A DNA stretch of 64,000 bases from Diacronema lutheri (taxonomy: Eukaryota > Haptophyta > Pavlovophyceae > Pavlovales > Pavlovaceae). The notes under the pieces are model-generated. The model did not search any database. It saw nothing but the letters and a program-made list of their open reading frames with translations, and had not been told where the DNA came from. The stretch is taken from contig JAGTXO010000011.1 in assembly GCA_019448385.1 (NCBI GenBank), positions 400,001 through 464,000 of the forward strand. The letters run 5' to 3'. Numbering within the stretch: position 1 is the stretch's first letter; every line of letters starts with the position of its first letter. A program made the translations under genes and the position numbers. Shown here one piece after another: positions 1-11,678 of this stretch.

Positions 1-2672
1 GACCGCCGGGAAGAAATGCGCCTCGTTCAGCAGCGCGCGCTTGGCGCGCCTCGCCAGCCGCGCAGCATCCTCATTGCCTCCGAGCGTGGCGCGAGCGTGG
101 CGCGCAGGCACCGCGGGCGAAGCGAGAGCCGCTGGCGCGTCCGCCTCCTCGCATTGCGGGCGGCGCTGGAAAGCGTCGAACAATGGCGGCTCGTCCTCGG
201 CGTCCGTGGTGGCCACGTGCTCGTCGCTGCTCTCGACGCTCGCGCTTGGCTGCGGCCGCTCGGACGACGACCGCATGTCTCTGGCGTGCTTGTCCTCGCG
301 CGCTTGCGCCTCCTTCACACGCCGCTCGGCCGAGCGCTCGACGCCATCGCCCTCGTGATCCACGATCGGCGCGCCGAGCGCAATCGCTGCGCGTTGCAGG
401 TGCTCGTACAGCGCGGTGATCTGCTGCGAGCCGCTCTCGCCCAGCTGCAGCCGCAGCCGGCGCACGTCGCTCAGCCGCACCTGCGCTGACGCGCCTTCGC
501 GCGCAGGCCGCTCTCCGTCGTCCACCGCTTCACCGAAGCTCGCCGCGTCAAAGTCAAAGACGGCGAGCAGCTGGTGGAACACGACAGCCGTGCGCTGCAC
601 AGCGGTACGCACGCGTTTCTCGGCTGAGTCGGCTGCAGCGGCTGCCTCGGCCTCGCGCTGCTGGGCAGACGCGGCGAAAGTCGTGATTGGCAGTGCGCGC
701 GGCTGGGTGAAGCGAGCACTGCGCCGAGTCGGAACGGAAGGCTTTTCCGCCGCGTTCGTCATGCAGCTGCGCGTCGCCTGCGTGGCTGACGACGCCAGCG
801 ACGAAGCGCCCGGCTCGCTGCCCGCCGCACGAGCATCGAGGAGACGGACCGTCGCGCTCGGCCAGCTGCACGGCGACAGCGAGGCGCTGCTCGCGACATC
901 GGTCGTGAGTGCGAATTGCGAGCGAGCGCCAGCTAGAGAAGACGCCGACGCTTGGTCGCCAGGCGGGGCGTCGCTCACGCCGCGCGCGAGCTGGGCGGTG
1001 CCGCTGCGCGCGAGCGAGCGCACAAAGGTGCAGCTGGTAAAGAAAATGGAGAAGCCGAGCTGCGAGACGAAGACGGGCGCAGTGGTCGGCAGCATGGCGT
1101 CCTTGGACGGCGCAGCGCTCATGCTCGGCGCGCGCGCGTCCGCCGCGCTCGTCGGCATGCGCCCAAGCATCTCCGCATCCGCCGCGCCAACCAAACTGTT
1201 GTTGCGCTTGAGCAGGCTCCTGCGACGTGCCTCCATCGCACGCGTGCGCGGGTCGAGCTGGCTGCTCGCGCGCCGGGCGAGCAGGCCAAGCTCAAAGAGT
1301 GCCTCCGCGTCAACGTTGCGAAGAGCTCGCTGCGGCTGTGCTGCGCCGTCTGCTGCGCCCGGCGCGCCGGTGAGCGATGTGCGCGCACGCGCGTTGGTGG
1401 ACATCTTCCGCGAGCGCGCGCCGCTGCTCGAAGCGCGCCGCTGCCAACGAAGAGCGCGCTCAAGATCGCCCGGACCCGCGCTCTCGTCGTCTTCGTCCTC
1501 ATCGCTCAGCCGCGGCTGCACGACGATCTGCAAGCCCATGCCGTGCGGTGCAGTCGGCGTCGTTCCGAGCGTGTGCGCGAGCTGCGCGTAGATCTCGTCG
1601 AGCGTGCGCTCGGCGGCGTCGGGCGCAAAGCCGAGGTCGCCAATGAGGAGAGCAAGCATGGCTGCGTGCTCGTCGTCGCGCCGGCGTTGCTCGGCATCGA
1701 GCGGGCGCTGGCCGCCGTAGGTTGCGCTCTTGTCATCGCTGAGGTAAGCGTCCGTCACGGACTGTGCGGCCGCCGCAAGAAGCCGCTCGCCAAAGAGGCG
1801 CTTGAGCAGCAGCAGGCCCTCCTCTGCGCTCGGCAGCTGCAGCGTGACACGTGTGAAGCGCCTTGCCGCGAGCACCGCGTGCTTCTCGCCCTCCTCGTTG
1901 AGGGTGGCCGCCTCGCCAGATGGCGTCACGGCGCCGCGCGCATCTGAGTCCGAGCCGTCCGACGAGCATTGCGAGCTGACGTCCGAGTCCGTGTCGTCGT
2001 CATCCACGCCGTACGAGTCGATCCACCGGTCCGCCACACCGCGCTGCAGCGTGCGTGCGAGCGCCGCGCGCTCGCGCACGACGCGATCCAGCATCGTCGC
2101 GGACTCCTTGAGCGCGATCTCCAACTCGCGATGGATGCTCACCTTGTGTGCGAGCGCGTCCTTGCGCCCCTGCATACGCATGCGAATCTTGGTCATGACG
2201 ACGTACATGTCGAGCGAACGCGCGCCGGCGAGGCTCGCGTTCAGCTCGGCCGATTGCGCGAGCTGCGTCGGCAGCTTTGCGCCGGTGTTGGTGAGAAGCG
2301 CAGCAGTCTCGGGCGTTGTTTCGAGCGCGTCGACGAGCGGCGTGCGGCCCCACCGGTCGGCCATCTCGACGTCCATCAGCGCAGCGACGAGCAAGAAGAC
2401 GGTCGATATCGAGCCGGACACGGCGGCGTAGTGCAGGCCCGTGCGCCCGTCGTAGTGCGGCATCGCCACGCACCTGCATATGGCACGAGCAACGCCGTGG
2501 AAAGCCGGGGTGGGTCAGGCAGGAGAGGAAGACGCGACGAGCGCGGCATACTCAAGCGGCCAGAGCGCGAAGCAAACGCGGCGCAAGAGGCTGGCGCAGC
2601 GCCCATGGTGGCCCACCGCCGTGCTCGGGGCGAGAGTAGAGGGGCCGACAGCGCGCGGAAGGGGGAGGGATG

Positions 2673-2705
<33 letters not shown>

Positions 2706-5507
2706 TGCCGCGCGGCGCGAGGTGGCGGCGCGCGCAGAAAGGCAAAGGGCGCGCGGCGGCCGCGGAGCAGAGCGGCGCGACGCACGCATCGACGATCGTC
2801 ACGCCCAGGTCGAGCATGAACTGCACGCTGTCGACGTCGGCGCGCTTGGCCGCGGCGCGGATCAGCGGCGCGAGCCGCCGCTTGTCAGGCCGCGCGGACG
2901 AGCGCATGAGCAGATTGATAACAAGCGGGCGCTGCGTGTCGATCGCCTCATCGAGCGGCGTGCGGCCCCACCGGTCTTGCGCGTTGACCTCGGCGAGCGA
3001 GGAGATGAGCAGCTTGGCGACGAGGTCGTTGCCAGCAGCGGCCGAGATATGCAGCGCCGACCGCCCGTCGTGGTCGACGGCGCTCACCGGGATCCCGAGC
3101 GAGAGGAGCAGCGCGATCTCGTCCATCTCGCCGCGCCGCACGGCGCCGTGCAGGCGCGACGCCGGGTGCGAGAGCTCGAGCCGCGCGCCCTTGGCCTTGA
3201 GCTGCGCGGCGACGGCCGCCTGCTTGCGGTCGACGGCGACCTCGAGCGGCGTCGAGCTCCACCGATCGCGCTGCTCCATGTCTGCGCCGAGCTCGATCAG
3301 CAGCGCCGCCGCCTGCACATGCCCGACGGCTGCGGCGACGTGGAGCGCGCTGCGACCGTCGTATGTGCCCACGTTGGGGTCGAGCCCGCGCTCGATTAGC
3401 GTGCGGATGGTGTCGAGGTCACCGGCGGGCACGGCGGCGGCGATCTGCGCAACGCGCTCCTCGTTGCGCTCGGTGATCACCAGCCGGATCGACTCGCGCA
3501 GCCGCTCAAAGTCCTCTTGCTCGTCACGGTCGCGGCTGCCATCGGCGAGCGCTGCAGCCGCGGTGGCGTGGTCCTGTCCGTTCTTGTCGAGCCCGTACTT
3601 GCGCAGGATCGTGCGCACGACCGTGTCGACCTGCTCGGGGTACGAGAGCGCGATCTCCTCGAACGATGCGGTCGTCACGTACACGAGCGTCACCTCGCTG
3701 CGCGCGCTCGCCGCGAGAGTGTACGGCTGCACAATGCTGAGGAAGAAGGCCACCTCGCCAACGATCTGCCCGGGACCGAGGTCGGCGCGCACGTCCGGAA
3801 AGCTCTGCTCGTCGCGGCCGGTCACGCAGAGGATGCCGTCAATGCACCAGCTGAGCTCGAGTGCACCATCACCGCGGCGGAAGAGCGCCTGCCGCGGCGG
3901 AAGGAAGCGCTCGCGCAGCTGCAGCGCGAGCGCGTTGAGAAACTGCGGTACGCAGCCGAAGAAGGCCCAAGTCGCGCCGATCTCGCGCCGGTACTGCTCG
4001 GTCGCCACCTCGGTCTGCAGCGTGCGCGGCATTTGCGCGAAGATGCGGTCGGTCGACGACGACTGCTTCGAGTGCTGAAAGCGGTAGTGCTTGCTCACCT
4101 TGGCCGCGAGCGCGGGCGGCAGCTTGCGCTCGGTTGCAAAGCCGTCGCACGCCTTGAGCAGCGCCTTGAAGTTGACCGTGTTCTCATCGGTGCGCACGAG
4201 GTAGTGGAAGAGCGTGCCGAGCACGTATGCGTAGAAGATGGTGTGCAGCAGCGTCACGACCGTCGCGAGGATGATCTCGATCTTGCGCGTGAGCGTCAGG
4301 TCGGAGTAGCCACGCCCGCACAGCCCGGCGTACGACATGAAGAGCGCGAAGAGGTCTGCGCACGCGGCGCGCGCGCGCAAGCGTGGCGGCGAAGGAAGCG
4401 CGCAAAAAAATGAGCGGTGGCGGGCAGGAACGCGCAAGGGAGCACATGGGCAGCGGGTGCGGCGGCATGGGCGCGTCGGACAAGCAAGCTGCGCGCGCAA
4501 GGTGCTCCTCGCGCGCGGTGTCGGACACAGGGGAGCGCGCGTGGAGAGACGCGCAGCGCGCCGCGCGCGCCGCGCTCACATCGCTGCTTGAGCGTGATCT
4601 CGTTTGCGTCGAGCAAGGGGTTGCCCGTGACGAGCTCGAACTGCGCGGGCCACGAGGGCAGCTGCATATCGTTCGAGTCCCAGATGTGCCAACCGTCGGC
4701 CACGAGCAGCCACGCGCACGCCACCCAATGTGGCACGAAGAAGAGGATGAGCGAAAACTTGGACATGGCGAGCAGCCTCACGTTGGACGTGAGGTCGTTG
4801 TTCACCGCCTTGAGGAAAGCGAGCAGGTCGGCCATGCGCAAGCAGCGCACGAGCTGCGCCGCCATGAAGACCTCCACGCGGTGCGTCTGCGCAAACACCG
4901 CCCAGCCGACGTAGTGCGCGACATTGGCGGCGACCTCGCGTGCGAGCCGAAAACGCCGCGCGGCGCCCTTCTGGCCGTCGCTGTGGCCGTACTCGTCGGG
5001 CGGCGCGAACTTGCCCGCAAGGCCAACGGTCGCGTCGTTGGCACCGCGAGATGGCTGCGACACATCGAGGCAGAGCGCGATCGCGCCCCACACGTCGAAG
5101 AGCACGTCGACCGCGAGCGCGCCGGCCGAGCCGACAAAGACCTCGGGGAGCGCGACGCGCAGCGGGATGACCACGAGATCGTACGTGAGCGCGGGCGTGC
5201 GCAGGAGCGCGGCGTGGCGAAACAGGTGTGCGCCGAGTGTAGCGGGCGTGTTGGCCTCCACATCCTCGCCTTGCGCGCCGCGCGCCTCGTACGCCTCGCG
5301 CACGTAGACCGTCGGCCACGTGACGCGCCGCGCGGCCGCACGGTGCCGCTTGCCGTCGCGCAGAATGCCCGCAACCGTCGCGGTGCGCTTGCCTCGGTGC
5401 GTACCGAGCGCGCGCACGGCCTTGTACACGCCGAGGAGCGCGCGCCGCGCGCGTGTCGCCGCGCCGCTCGAGCCCGTAGTCACGACGTGGACGTCGTTTT
5501 GCGGCAT
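1..5507 (-). CDS. Cyclic-nucleotide-binding, ankyrin-repeat ion channel (C-terminus beyond window)
   Basis: Three exons on the minus strand: 5507-4580, 4355-2787/2786 and 2473 to the window edge, with introns 4356-4579 (GTGAGC...GCAG) and 2474-2785 (GTGCGT...GCAG); phases match at both. At least 1657 residues and no stop before position 1. Residues ~100-380 carry hydrophobic S1-S6-like segments; the pore-helix/filter region is split by intron 1 and reads GLCGRGYSDL. A cyclic-nucleotide-binding fold lies at ~460-550 (GQIVGEVAFFLS phosphate-binding-like loop). Ankyrin repeats run ~615-875 (GRSALHVAAAVGH, GRTPLDEA, GRTGLHYAA). A long polar, low-complexity tail follows. The order TM-cNBD-ANK is that of plant AKT/SKOR-type K+ channels and protist CNG/HCN relatives, so a plasma-membrane or ciliary-membrane channel is inferred. 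The selectivity filter is not a canonical GYGD, so ion preference is open. The start at 5507 is the first Met of the open frame; an upstream exon cannot be excluded. Confidence 0.85.
2474..2785 (-). other. Intron with a 30-nt homopolymer tract
   Basis: Second intron of the channel gene. It has a GTGCGT donor, a GCAG acceptor and a run of about 30 G on the plus strand (2675-2704), which is poly-C in the transcript. Splicing joins two halves of an ankyrin repeat (...TIVDACVAM|PHYDGRTG...), which supports the model. Confidence 0.75.
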
Positions 5508-5799
5508 CGAGGGTGGATGCGGTTTGGCTTGCAGTTGCAGTGTTCACTTCTCCAATATAAAAGACTAAGGGCCGATGGTGAGGAACGAACACTCGATGAT
5601 GGCTGGTTGCATTTTCAAGTAACTTTCTGCCTTTCGACCTTGACACCGGAGTGTCCGGACAGACTGATGGATGGCCAACTGTGATGGCTGACTTTACATC
5701 GGCAATCGCTTTGGGCAGCGGCATTGGCGGCGGCGGCGGCGGCAGCGACGCGGCGGCGACTGGCGATAAGTAGATTGGCTTGACATTCCAAAGCATGGC
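5508..5799. promoter_or_regulatory. Divergent intergenic region
   Basis: This 292-bp gap separates the start of the channel gene (-) from the CEP164-like gene (+). It is more AT-rich than its surroundings, with the segment at about 5540-5700 containing stretches such as ccaatataaaag. A CCAAT-like plus TATA-like combination near 5552 could serve as a core promoter. A 30-codon plus-strand frame at 5682-5774 (Met-Ala-Asp..., Gly-rich) may be a small 5' exon or upstream reading frame; I cannot decide. Confidence 0.35.
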
Positions 5800-6700
5800 A
5801 TGCGCTCCATGGCCGACACGGTGGCCGGGGCGGAGGCGCCGCCAGCCGCCGAGCGCAAGGCCGCGCTCACGTATGCGGCGTGGCTCGGCGTCGACACGGT
5901 CACGCATCCAAAGCTTATCTGGATCGCGCGGAGTACGCGATGAGCGCGCCGCTACCGCCGAGCTGGAACGAGTTCCACACCGAGACCGGCCAGCAAGACG
6001 TGAGCGCGCGGGGACTGGCGGAAGCACGCTCGTACCGACTGGCGCGTCCGCCGTCCTCCCGGCGCGTCGTGCAGCTCGCCACCCAAAGTGCGAGCCTCAC
6101 ACGCGCGCGCGTGGCGCGCGGTTCGCCGTCGCACCGCCCGCGCCGCAGTCCGAGGAGATCGCGACGGGTACCACGCGCTGGGATAACCCGCTCGACGCCA
6201 AATGCCGAGAATGGTACCGCAATAAGGTGCAGATCTGCGAGACAGAGGCGTCGATGCTCAACCTCGAGAAGTCGATTGAAGAGGCAAGCGCGCAGCTCCC
6301 GAAGTCCGCTCAACCTGGCGCGCGCGCGACGGGCTGCGCGCGCGCGCGAAGCGGTGCGTGCGCGCCGACGAGACGCGCGCCGCTCGGGCCGTCGAGCACC
6401 GCGCGCGCGCCCGGCGCGCCGCGCCCATTCTCTCGCCGCAGGTGAAGAGCTGCGCACGCAAGCGCGAACTCGCACAGCAGGAACAAGCGGTGGCGGCTGG
6501 GGTGGCCTCGCTTCAAGCCTCGCTCGCGGCGCGCCAGGCTGCATTGCGCGAGCTCGAAGTGCAGTCGCGCGCGCTCGAGGGTCGAGGGCAGCTTGGGCGC
6601 GGACGCGGCCGGCGGGTTACCGCGGCGCCGGAGACGGGGCCGGCGGAGCGGCGGGCTATTTTGTCGAATGTTTGCACGGATTCGCGCGATGACAAGCGCA
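5800..6700 (+). CDS. CEP164-like WW-domain coiled-coil protein, frameshifted
   Basis: The frame from ATG 5800 gives TYAAWLGVDTVTHPKLIWIAR and ends at TGA 5941. The next frame reads EYAMSAPLPPSWNEF, the start of a WW domain, and after a GTGAGC...CGCAG intron (6000-6148) continues TGTTRWDNPLDAKCREWY. The order 'pre-WW helix, IAR-E-x-APLPP-W, TxRWDNPLD' is the N-terminal signature of CEP164 and related ciliary WW proteins, which act at centriole distal appendages. One G appears to be missing near 5930 (expected Ala-Arg-Glu-Tyr), so the two halves are out of frame: a decayed gene, an error in the sequence, or an unseen micro-intron. The WW aromatic pair in strand 2 is absent. A coiled-coil frame follows at about 6440-6590 (QQEQAVAAGVASLQASLAAR), but the splice joining it is unclear, and so is the 3' end. 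Confidence 0.5.
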
Positions 6701-7241
6701 GCGGGACACAAGTGGGCACAAGGAGGCACATGTGGGAGTCGATCGGTCGATGGTCGATCGATGCGGAGCGCCTGGAGAGAGCGACGTGGATACCGCTGCA
6801 GCGCAGGGCGGGGCGCAGCAGCGCTCGACGTGCTCACGGCCGCGCGCAGCGATGTGAGAGCTGCTCGCGCAGCGACGACGGCGAGGCGTGCATGGCGGCT
6901 GCGTCGTCTCGAGGGTTGACCAGAAAGCCCCACACGCGGGAGAAAGACAGGCTCGGCGGGTGAGAAGATGCGCCGACCAAATGTGGCGCCGGAGGCGCCG
7001 GAGGCGCCGCGCCAGGGGCGCGAGGGCCGCACGGGCCGCCGAGGGCAAAGACACCAGCCGGGCGGCGGTGAGTGCAGCGCAAAACGTGGGTGGGTCGTGT
7101 AAGAATGGCCTTGGGCGCGAAGAGAGGACAAAGGGAGGACATTTGAAAAGGGAGCCAGGCCGCCCGCGCGCGCCACGCCGCGCGCGCGCGCGAGCGCCGG
7201 CGCAGCCTGCATCGCTGCTCCCAACGGCGCCGAGCTTGTCG
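6700..7241. other. No confident gene
   Basis: Open frames here are Arg/Ala-rich and typical of chance reading in GC-rich DNA. The 3' end of the WW/coiled-coil gene (+) may extend into it. It ends just before the stop of the NYN gene on the minus strand. I see no repeat or RNA signature. Confidence 0.3.
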
Positions 7242-9154
7242 CTAGAAGCTGCTCGTGCCAGACCGAGCCTGCGCGGAACTCGGCGGAAGCGGCGGCGAGG
7301 AGCTGTGCGGCGGCGGGGGCCACGAGCCCGCCGCGCCGTAGCCGGCGCATGCGCTCATGAGCGGCGCGTCGGCCGCGGCCAGCCGCACCCACTCGTACGG
7401 GTTGCGCCCGCCAATGCACACGAGCTGCGTACGCGTGGCCGCGTCAAAGTCAAAGTGGACGTGCGAGCCGGTGCAAAAGTTGATCAGCTTGCCCTTGGGC
7501 AGCGCGTTGGGCGGCACGGACGCGGGGAGCGTGCCCTTGACGCGCACCTCCGTGAGCAGGAAGTGGAACAGCGTCGAGACGTCGCCGAACACGTCCTTGA
7601 GCCACTGCATCTGCGTTGGGTTCCCCGAGAAGAGCCGGCCGATCGGAATGTAACGCCCATACGGCCGCTGGCGCAGGTGGCGCGTGCCCGAGCTCGGCGT
7701 CACCCACTCTGCGTGACAGTGGCCGCAGACTGTGAGCAGGCCCAGCTCGGACGCGCGGCGCAGATCGAGCCGAACCTACGCGCAGAAGCGGTGGTTGCCG
7801 CGTGACGCAGGCGGGCGCATGCATGCTCGCTCAGGCACAGGCGGCGGGCGCGAGCTCGCGCTGAGAGGCCATGCTTGGATGAGACCGCGGGACGGAAGGG
7901 CGCGTGCGGTGCAGGATGTGTGGCAGCCTCACCTTGGGCACGGTCTCGGCGATAAACTTATGCACGAGGGAGACGAGGACGCCGTCCGAAGGCATGTCGA
8001 GGTTCTGCGAGAGGGCGCGCGTCATCTCGGAGACGGCCTGCGCACGCGGCCAGAGCGAGCGCGCGCGCGCGTCATGGCGGCCGCCGCAGAAGGGCGCGAG
8101 GCGAGGCGGCGCGGGTGAGCTGGTGCAGCGCAGAGGCGTAAGCGCACCAACACGGCGGCGCCTACCGCGCACGCGGGCGCGCACGCGCGGTCACACGCCA
8201 CACGTGCCTGGTCACATCGGCACTGCATCGCGAGAAAGCGGACGAGGGAGGGCACGTCGACGAAGATGTCGCGCAGCTTGCGCAGCTGCTGCTCCGAGCC
8301 TGAGCCGACCAGCTCGAACGACGTAAGCAGCAGCGGCGCGAGCTTGTGCAGCTCCACGCACAGCGCGCCGGGAGACGGCGATCCCGAATGGAGAACGGAG
8401 GGCATGCCCATCTCGCCTGCGCTCGCCCATTCGTGCGGCGAGCAGCCACCGCGCGCGTGCGGCGGTGGCGGGCGCGGCTGCGGCGCGCCGAACACGTGCA
8501 GAATCGGCGACGAGCTGCCACCGATCAGCTGGTGGTCGGACGGCGGCGATGCGGCGGTGGACGCGTCGAGGTTGACGTCATAGTAGCAGCTGGGCGGCGG
8601 AGTCATCGCACGCGCGCCGTGCACGCAGAAGCCCCGGCCGCCGACGGCGCCACCGCCGCGCACGAAGACGACGCTCGCGACCTCGCCATACGCGCCGACG
8701 ACGCGAGGCGCGACGTCGGAAGCTGGCGGCGCGTCGAACGGGCTGTGCTCGCGCATGTCGCCGCCAGCGTAGCTCATGGGCGCGACCGCGCCCGCGCGCC
8801 ACGCGATGGGCGGCGGGCGCGCGCCGGGCGGGGGCGCGAAGGGTCGCTGTGGCTCCTGCCGATGCGCGCGCGCCGCGCTGCAGCCGGGCGGCGTGCCGAG
8901 CTGCCCGCAGAGCAGCGACGCGAGCTGCGCGGCCTCAGACGAGCCGCCGCAGCTGCGCACGCCTGCAGACGCCGCGAAAGACTCGGCCGAGAAGAAGACG
9001 CCGCATCCGCCGCCCTCGCCGCTCGCTCGCGCGGGGGCGGCGCGCGCGCCGAGGCTGACGCCGCCATACGCCGAGTGCTGTGGCGAAGGCTGCTGCGAAT
9101 GCTGCTGTTGAAGCGCGTGCTGCATCTGCCGCTGCTGCTGTGCGTGCGCCACGT

Positions 9155-9186
<32 letters not shown>

Positions 9187-9594
9187 CGCATGTGCTGCAC
9201 GAGCTGCTGCTGCTCGGCAGCCGCTTGCCGCTGTTGCTGCACGCGCGCGAAGGCGCCCTCATCGTGCGGGCGGTACACGGCGACGCTCGCGTCGTCTTCT
9301 GTGCGCGCCGCTGCATCGTCCGCGCCCTCGCTACTGCCAAAGCGATGCAGCGCGCTCGGCCGTGGCGGACCCGGCGGCGGGAAGCGCTCAAAGCGCGCGC
9401 CGCCGACGTTTGACTGCGCGCAAGGCGGCGAGAGCGCGCCGTCGCTGTTGTCGTCGAGGCCGCCGAGCGTAGCGCGCATCAAAAGATCGGTCGCGCCATG
9501 CATTTGCTCAAAACGCGCGTCCTCTTCCTCCTCCGCCTCGCGCGCCTGCCCCGCCCTCTCGCCGCGCTCGTCGCGCGCCTCCGTCCGATGCTGC

Positions 9595-9675
<81 letters not shown>

Positions 9676-11678
9676 GGCTGCTGCGGCTGCATGCCCGACG
9701 AGCCGAGGGCCAGCAGCGCGCGCGTGCCGAAGAGCGAGCTGCCGCTCAAGGCGATATCAGCAGCCGCCAGTGCAAAGTTGCCGCGCTCGTCGAACGTGGA
9801 CGCGCCGAGGCGGAGCGCGCGCTCGCGGTCGAAACGCGGCACGTCCTCAGCCTCGTCCGTGCCGCCGCTGCCACTGCCGCTGCCGCTGCTGCCCACGCCG
9901 CCAATCTGGCCAGGCTCGCGCGGCTGGCCGCCAACGATGCGCTCGAGCTGCAGCGTGCCCTGCCGCTCAGAGCGCAGCGATGCGTCGCCCTGCACGGGCC
10001 GCGCGGCGTCGACGGCGCCGGCTCGCTCGCCACGCGGAACGCACGCGTCGGTGAAAAGCAGCCACGGTGTGAGCGGCGGCGTGGGCGCGCGGCTGCCAAT
10101 GGCACCGACTGGCGGAGCGCCCATCAACCGGCCTGTGCCACCGCCGCGCCCATCGCCAACGCCACCTCGCCAAATCGGCGCGTGCGCGTTGAGCCGCGAG
10201 CGCAGCACGGCGTCGTCGTCGTCGTCGCCTTCCACGCTCGTGCGCACCTCGTCATCGCGGGCAAAGGCCTCTTCTGGCGGCCACCGTAAGTCATCCGCGC
10301 TGGGCGCGGCGACGGCGAGCACGGGCACGGGCGAGCTCGCGCCGCCGCGTGGCTGCCGCGCGCGCACGAGCGCTTCACCGGGCTTCCGGAGCGGCGCATC
10401 GTCGCCATCGCTGTCCGCGCGCGTCGCGCGCGCCCACGAGGCATTCGCGGCGGCGGGCGGCGGCTCTAGCTCGACATTGTCGCGTGCGTCGGATGGGCTC
10501 GTCAGCGCGGTGATTGTCGCCACGGCACCCGCGCCCACGTCGTCCGCGCCGTTTGCGCCGTCCGCGAAAAGTGCATTCGCGACGCGGTCGTGACGTGCAG
10601 CTGCGGCGGAGAAGATGAGCGACGACGAGACGGGCGCCCATTCAGGCAGCTCGGCGTCGCCGAGCGGTTCGGTTGGCAGCTCGGGCTGCTCCGACGCGAC
10701 GAGTGCGCACGCCGACGGGCGAGCATCTGCGTCAGGCGCGTGACCGCCCTCACCCGGTGCGCGCGTAACGTCCGCGCCCGCGCGGTCGGGCGGCGGTTGG
10801 AAAGCAGCGTGCGCCTCGCCGACGTCGGGAGCGTCATCACGCAGCGCGGCCTTGCGCTTCGGCGGATCGTCCACCGCGCGCGGCAGCAGCGGCGCAAAGT
10901 CCGGCCACCCGACGAGGGCGTGCGCGACGGCGGCGAGCTCGACAGGCGCCTTGGACTTCGCTGCTTTGCTGCGCATGCAGTGGCGCGGCCATGCGACGGC
11001 GACTCGTGCGGCGCGGCGGCCGAGGCAGCGGACGAGCGACGGGAGCGCCTCATCGCCACCAATGAAGATGACCAGCGCGTCCGCCACGCCAGCGAGTGTG
11101 ACGTCACGTGCGCCCGCGGACAGCGCGACTTGAGGCGCGGATGGTGACGCGGCTGGAAGGAACGCGGCAGAACTCGGGCTTGCCGCCGGCTCGGCAAGAA
11201 AGGCGCTCGCATCGACGGCCAGCGAGAGGAGTGCGGTCTCGTCCTTTGCGAGCGTGACGATGCGTACCTGCGCGCACGCAGCGCCCGCGGCGCGAGCGTG
11301 AGCCGCGGCACGCGCGGACGCGTGCGCTCCGAGCGCGACAGGCTTGTGCGCGCATGCATGCGCACGCTCGCAACGCCAGGCGCGGCGCGCGCGCACCCCT
11401 TCGCGCGCGAGCTCGGTGCGCTGCTCCGCGGTAAGCGTGAGGTCGGTGGCGTACGCGTTGAATGCGACGACACCGCCGCCGAACATCTCGCCGAGGGTGG
11501 CGCGTGCACCGGAGACGAGGCCGCCGAGAGACGAGCCGCCGCTGCCTGGCTGCGGCGGCGGGCACGTGCGAACGTCCCAGAAGACGGCGGCCCGGCCGGC
11601 TGGCGGACTGCGCTGCTTCGGCGCGCAATCGGCGCGCGCGCACGCGACCGCCGCCGTTCCGGCCCGCTCGCTCGCCAT
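7242..11678 (-). CDS. NYN-domain (MARF1-like) protein with polyglutamine tract
   Basis: Exons 11678-11397, 11267-8202, 8037-7933 and 7775-7242 give 1328 residues. The N-terminus begins after ~27 residues with AAVFWDVRTCPPP, the hallmark first strand (FWD-x-E/T-C-P) of NYN RNase domains of the MARF1 type. It continues with VVAFNAY, VRIVTL and ALVIFIGGDEAL, so an RNA-cleaving or RNA-binding role is inferred; the D of FWD and the D of GGDE are candidate acidic site residues. The middle ~850 residues are low complexity with a long glutamine run (CAG repeat, 9591-9674) and further Gln/His patches. The C-terminal 230 residues contain CGHCHAEW, a possible half zinc-ribbon, and a conserved-looking fold (RYIPIGRLFSG, KLINFCTGSHVHFDF). 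Intron 1 (11268-11396) is 129 bp with no stop, so retention would keep the frame. The third donor (GTGGCG, 8201) is the least certain junction. Confidence 0.6.
9591..9674. repeat. CTG/CAG trinucleotide repeat
   Basis: A nearly pure (CTG)n tract of about 28 units on the plus strand, read as polyglutamine on the minus strand within the NYN-domain gene. A second, shorter and interrupted glutamine block lies at about 9100-9250. Such tracts are prone to length change. Confidence 0.9.

Noticed and set aside
1-2478. Several plus-strand frames of 100-480 codons
   Set aside because: All are antisense to the continuous C-terminal coding frame of the channel gene.
8022-11678. A single uninterrupted 1218-codon gene
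   Set aside because: The NYN domain is interrupted by low-complexity sequence between LAREG and VRIVTL that is bounded by good splice sites, and the last codons after LAMQCRC lose similarity; a four-exon model reads better.
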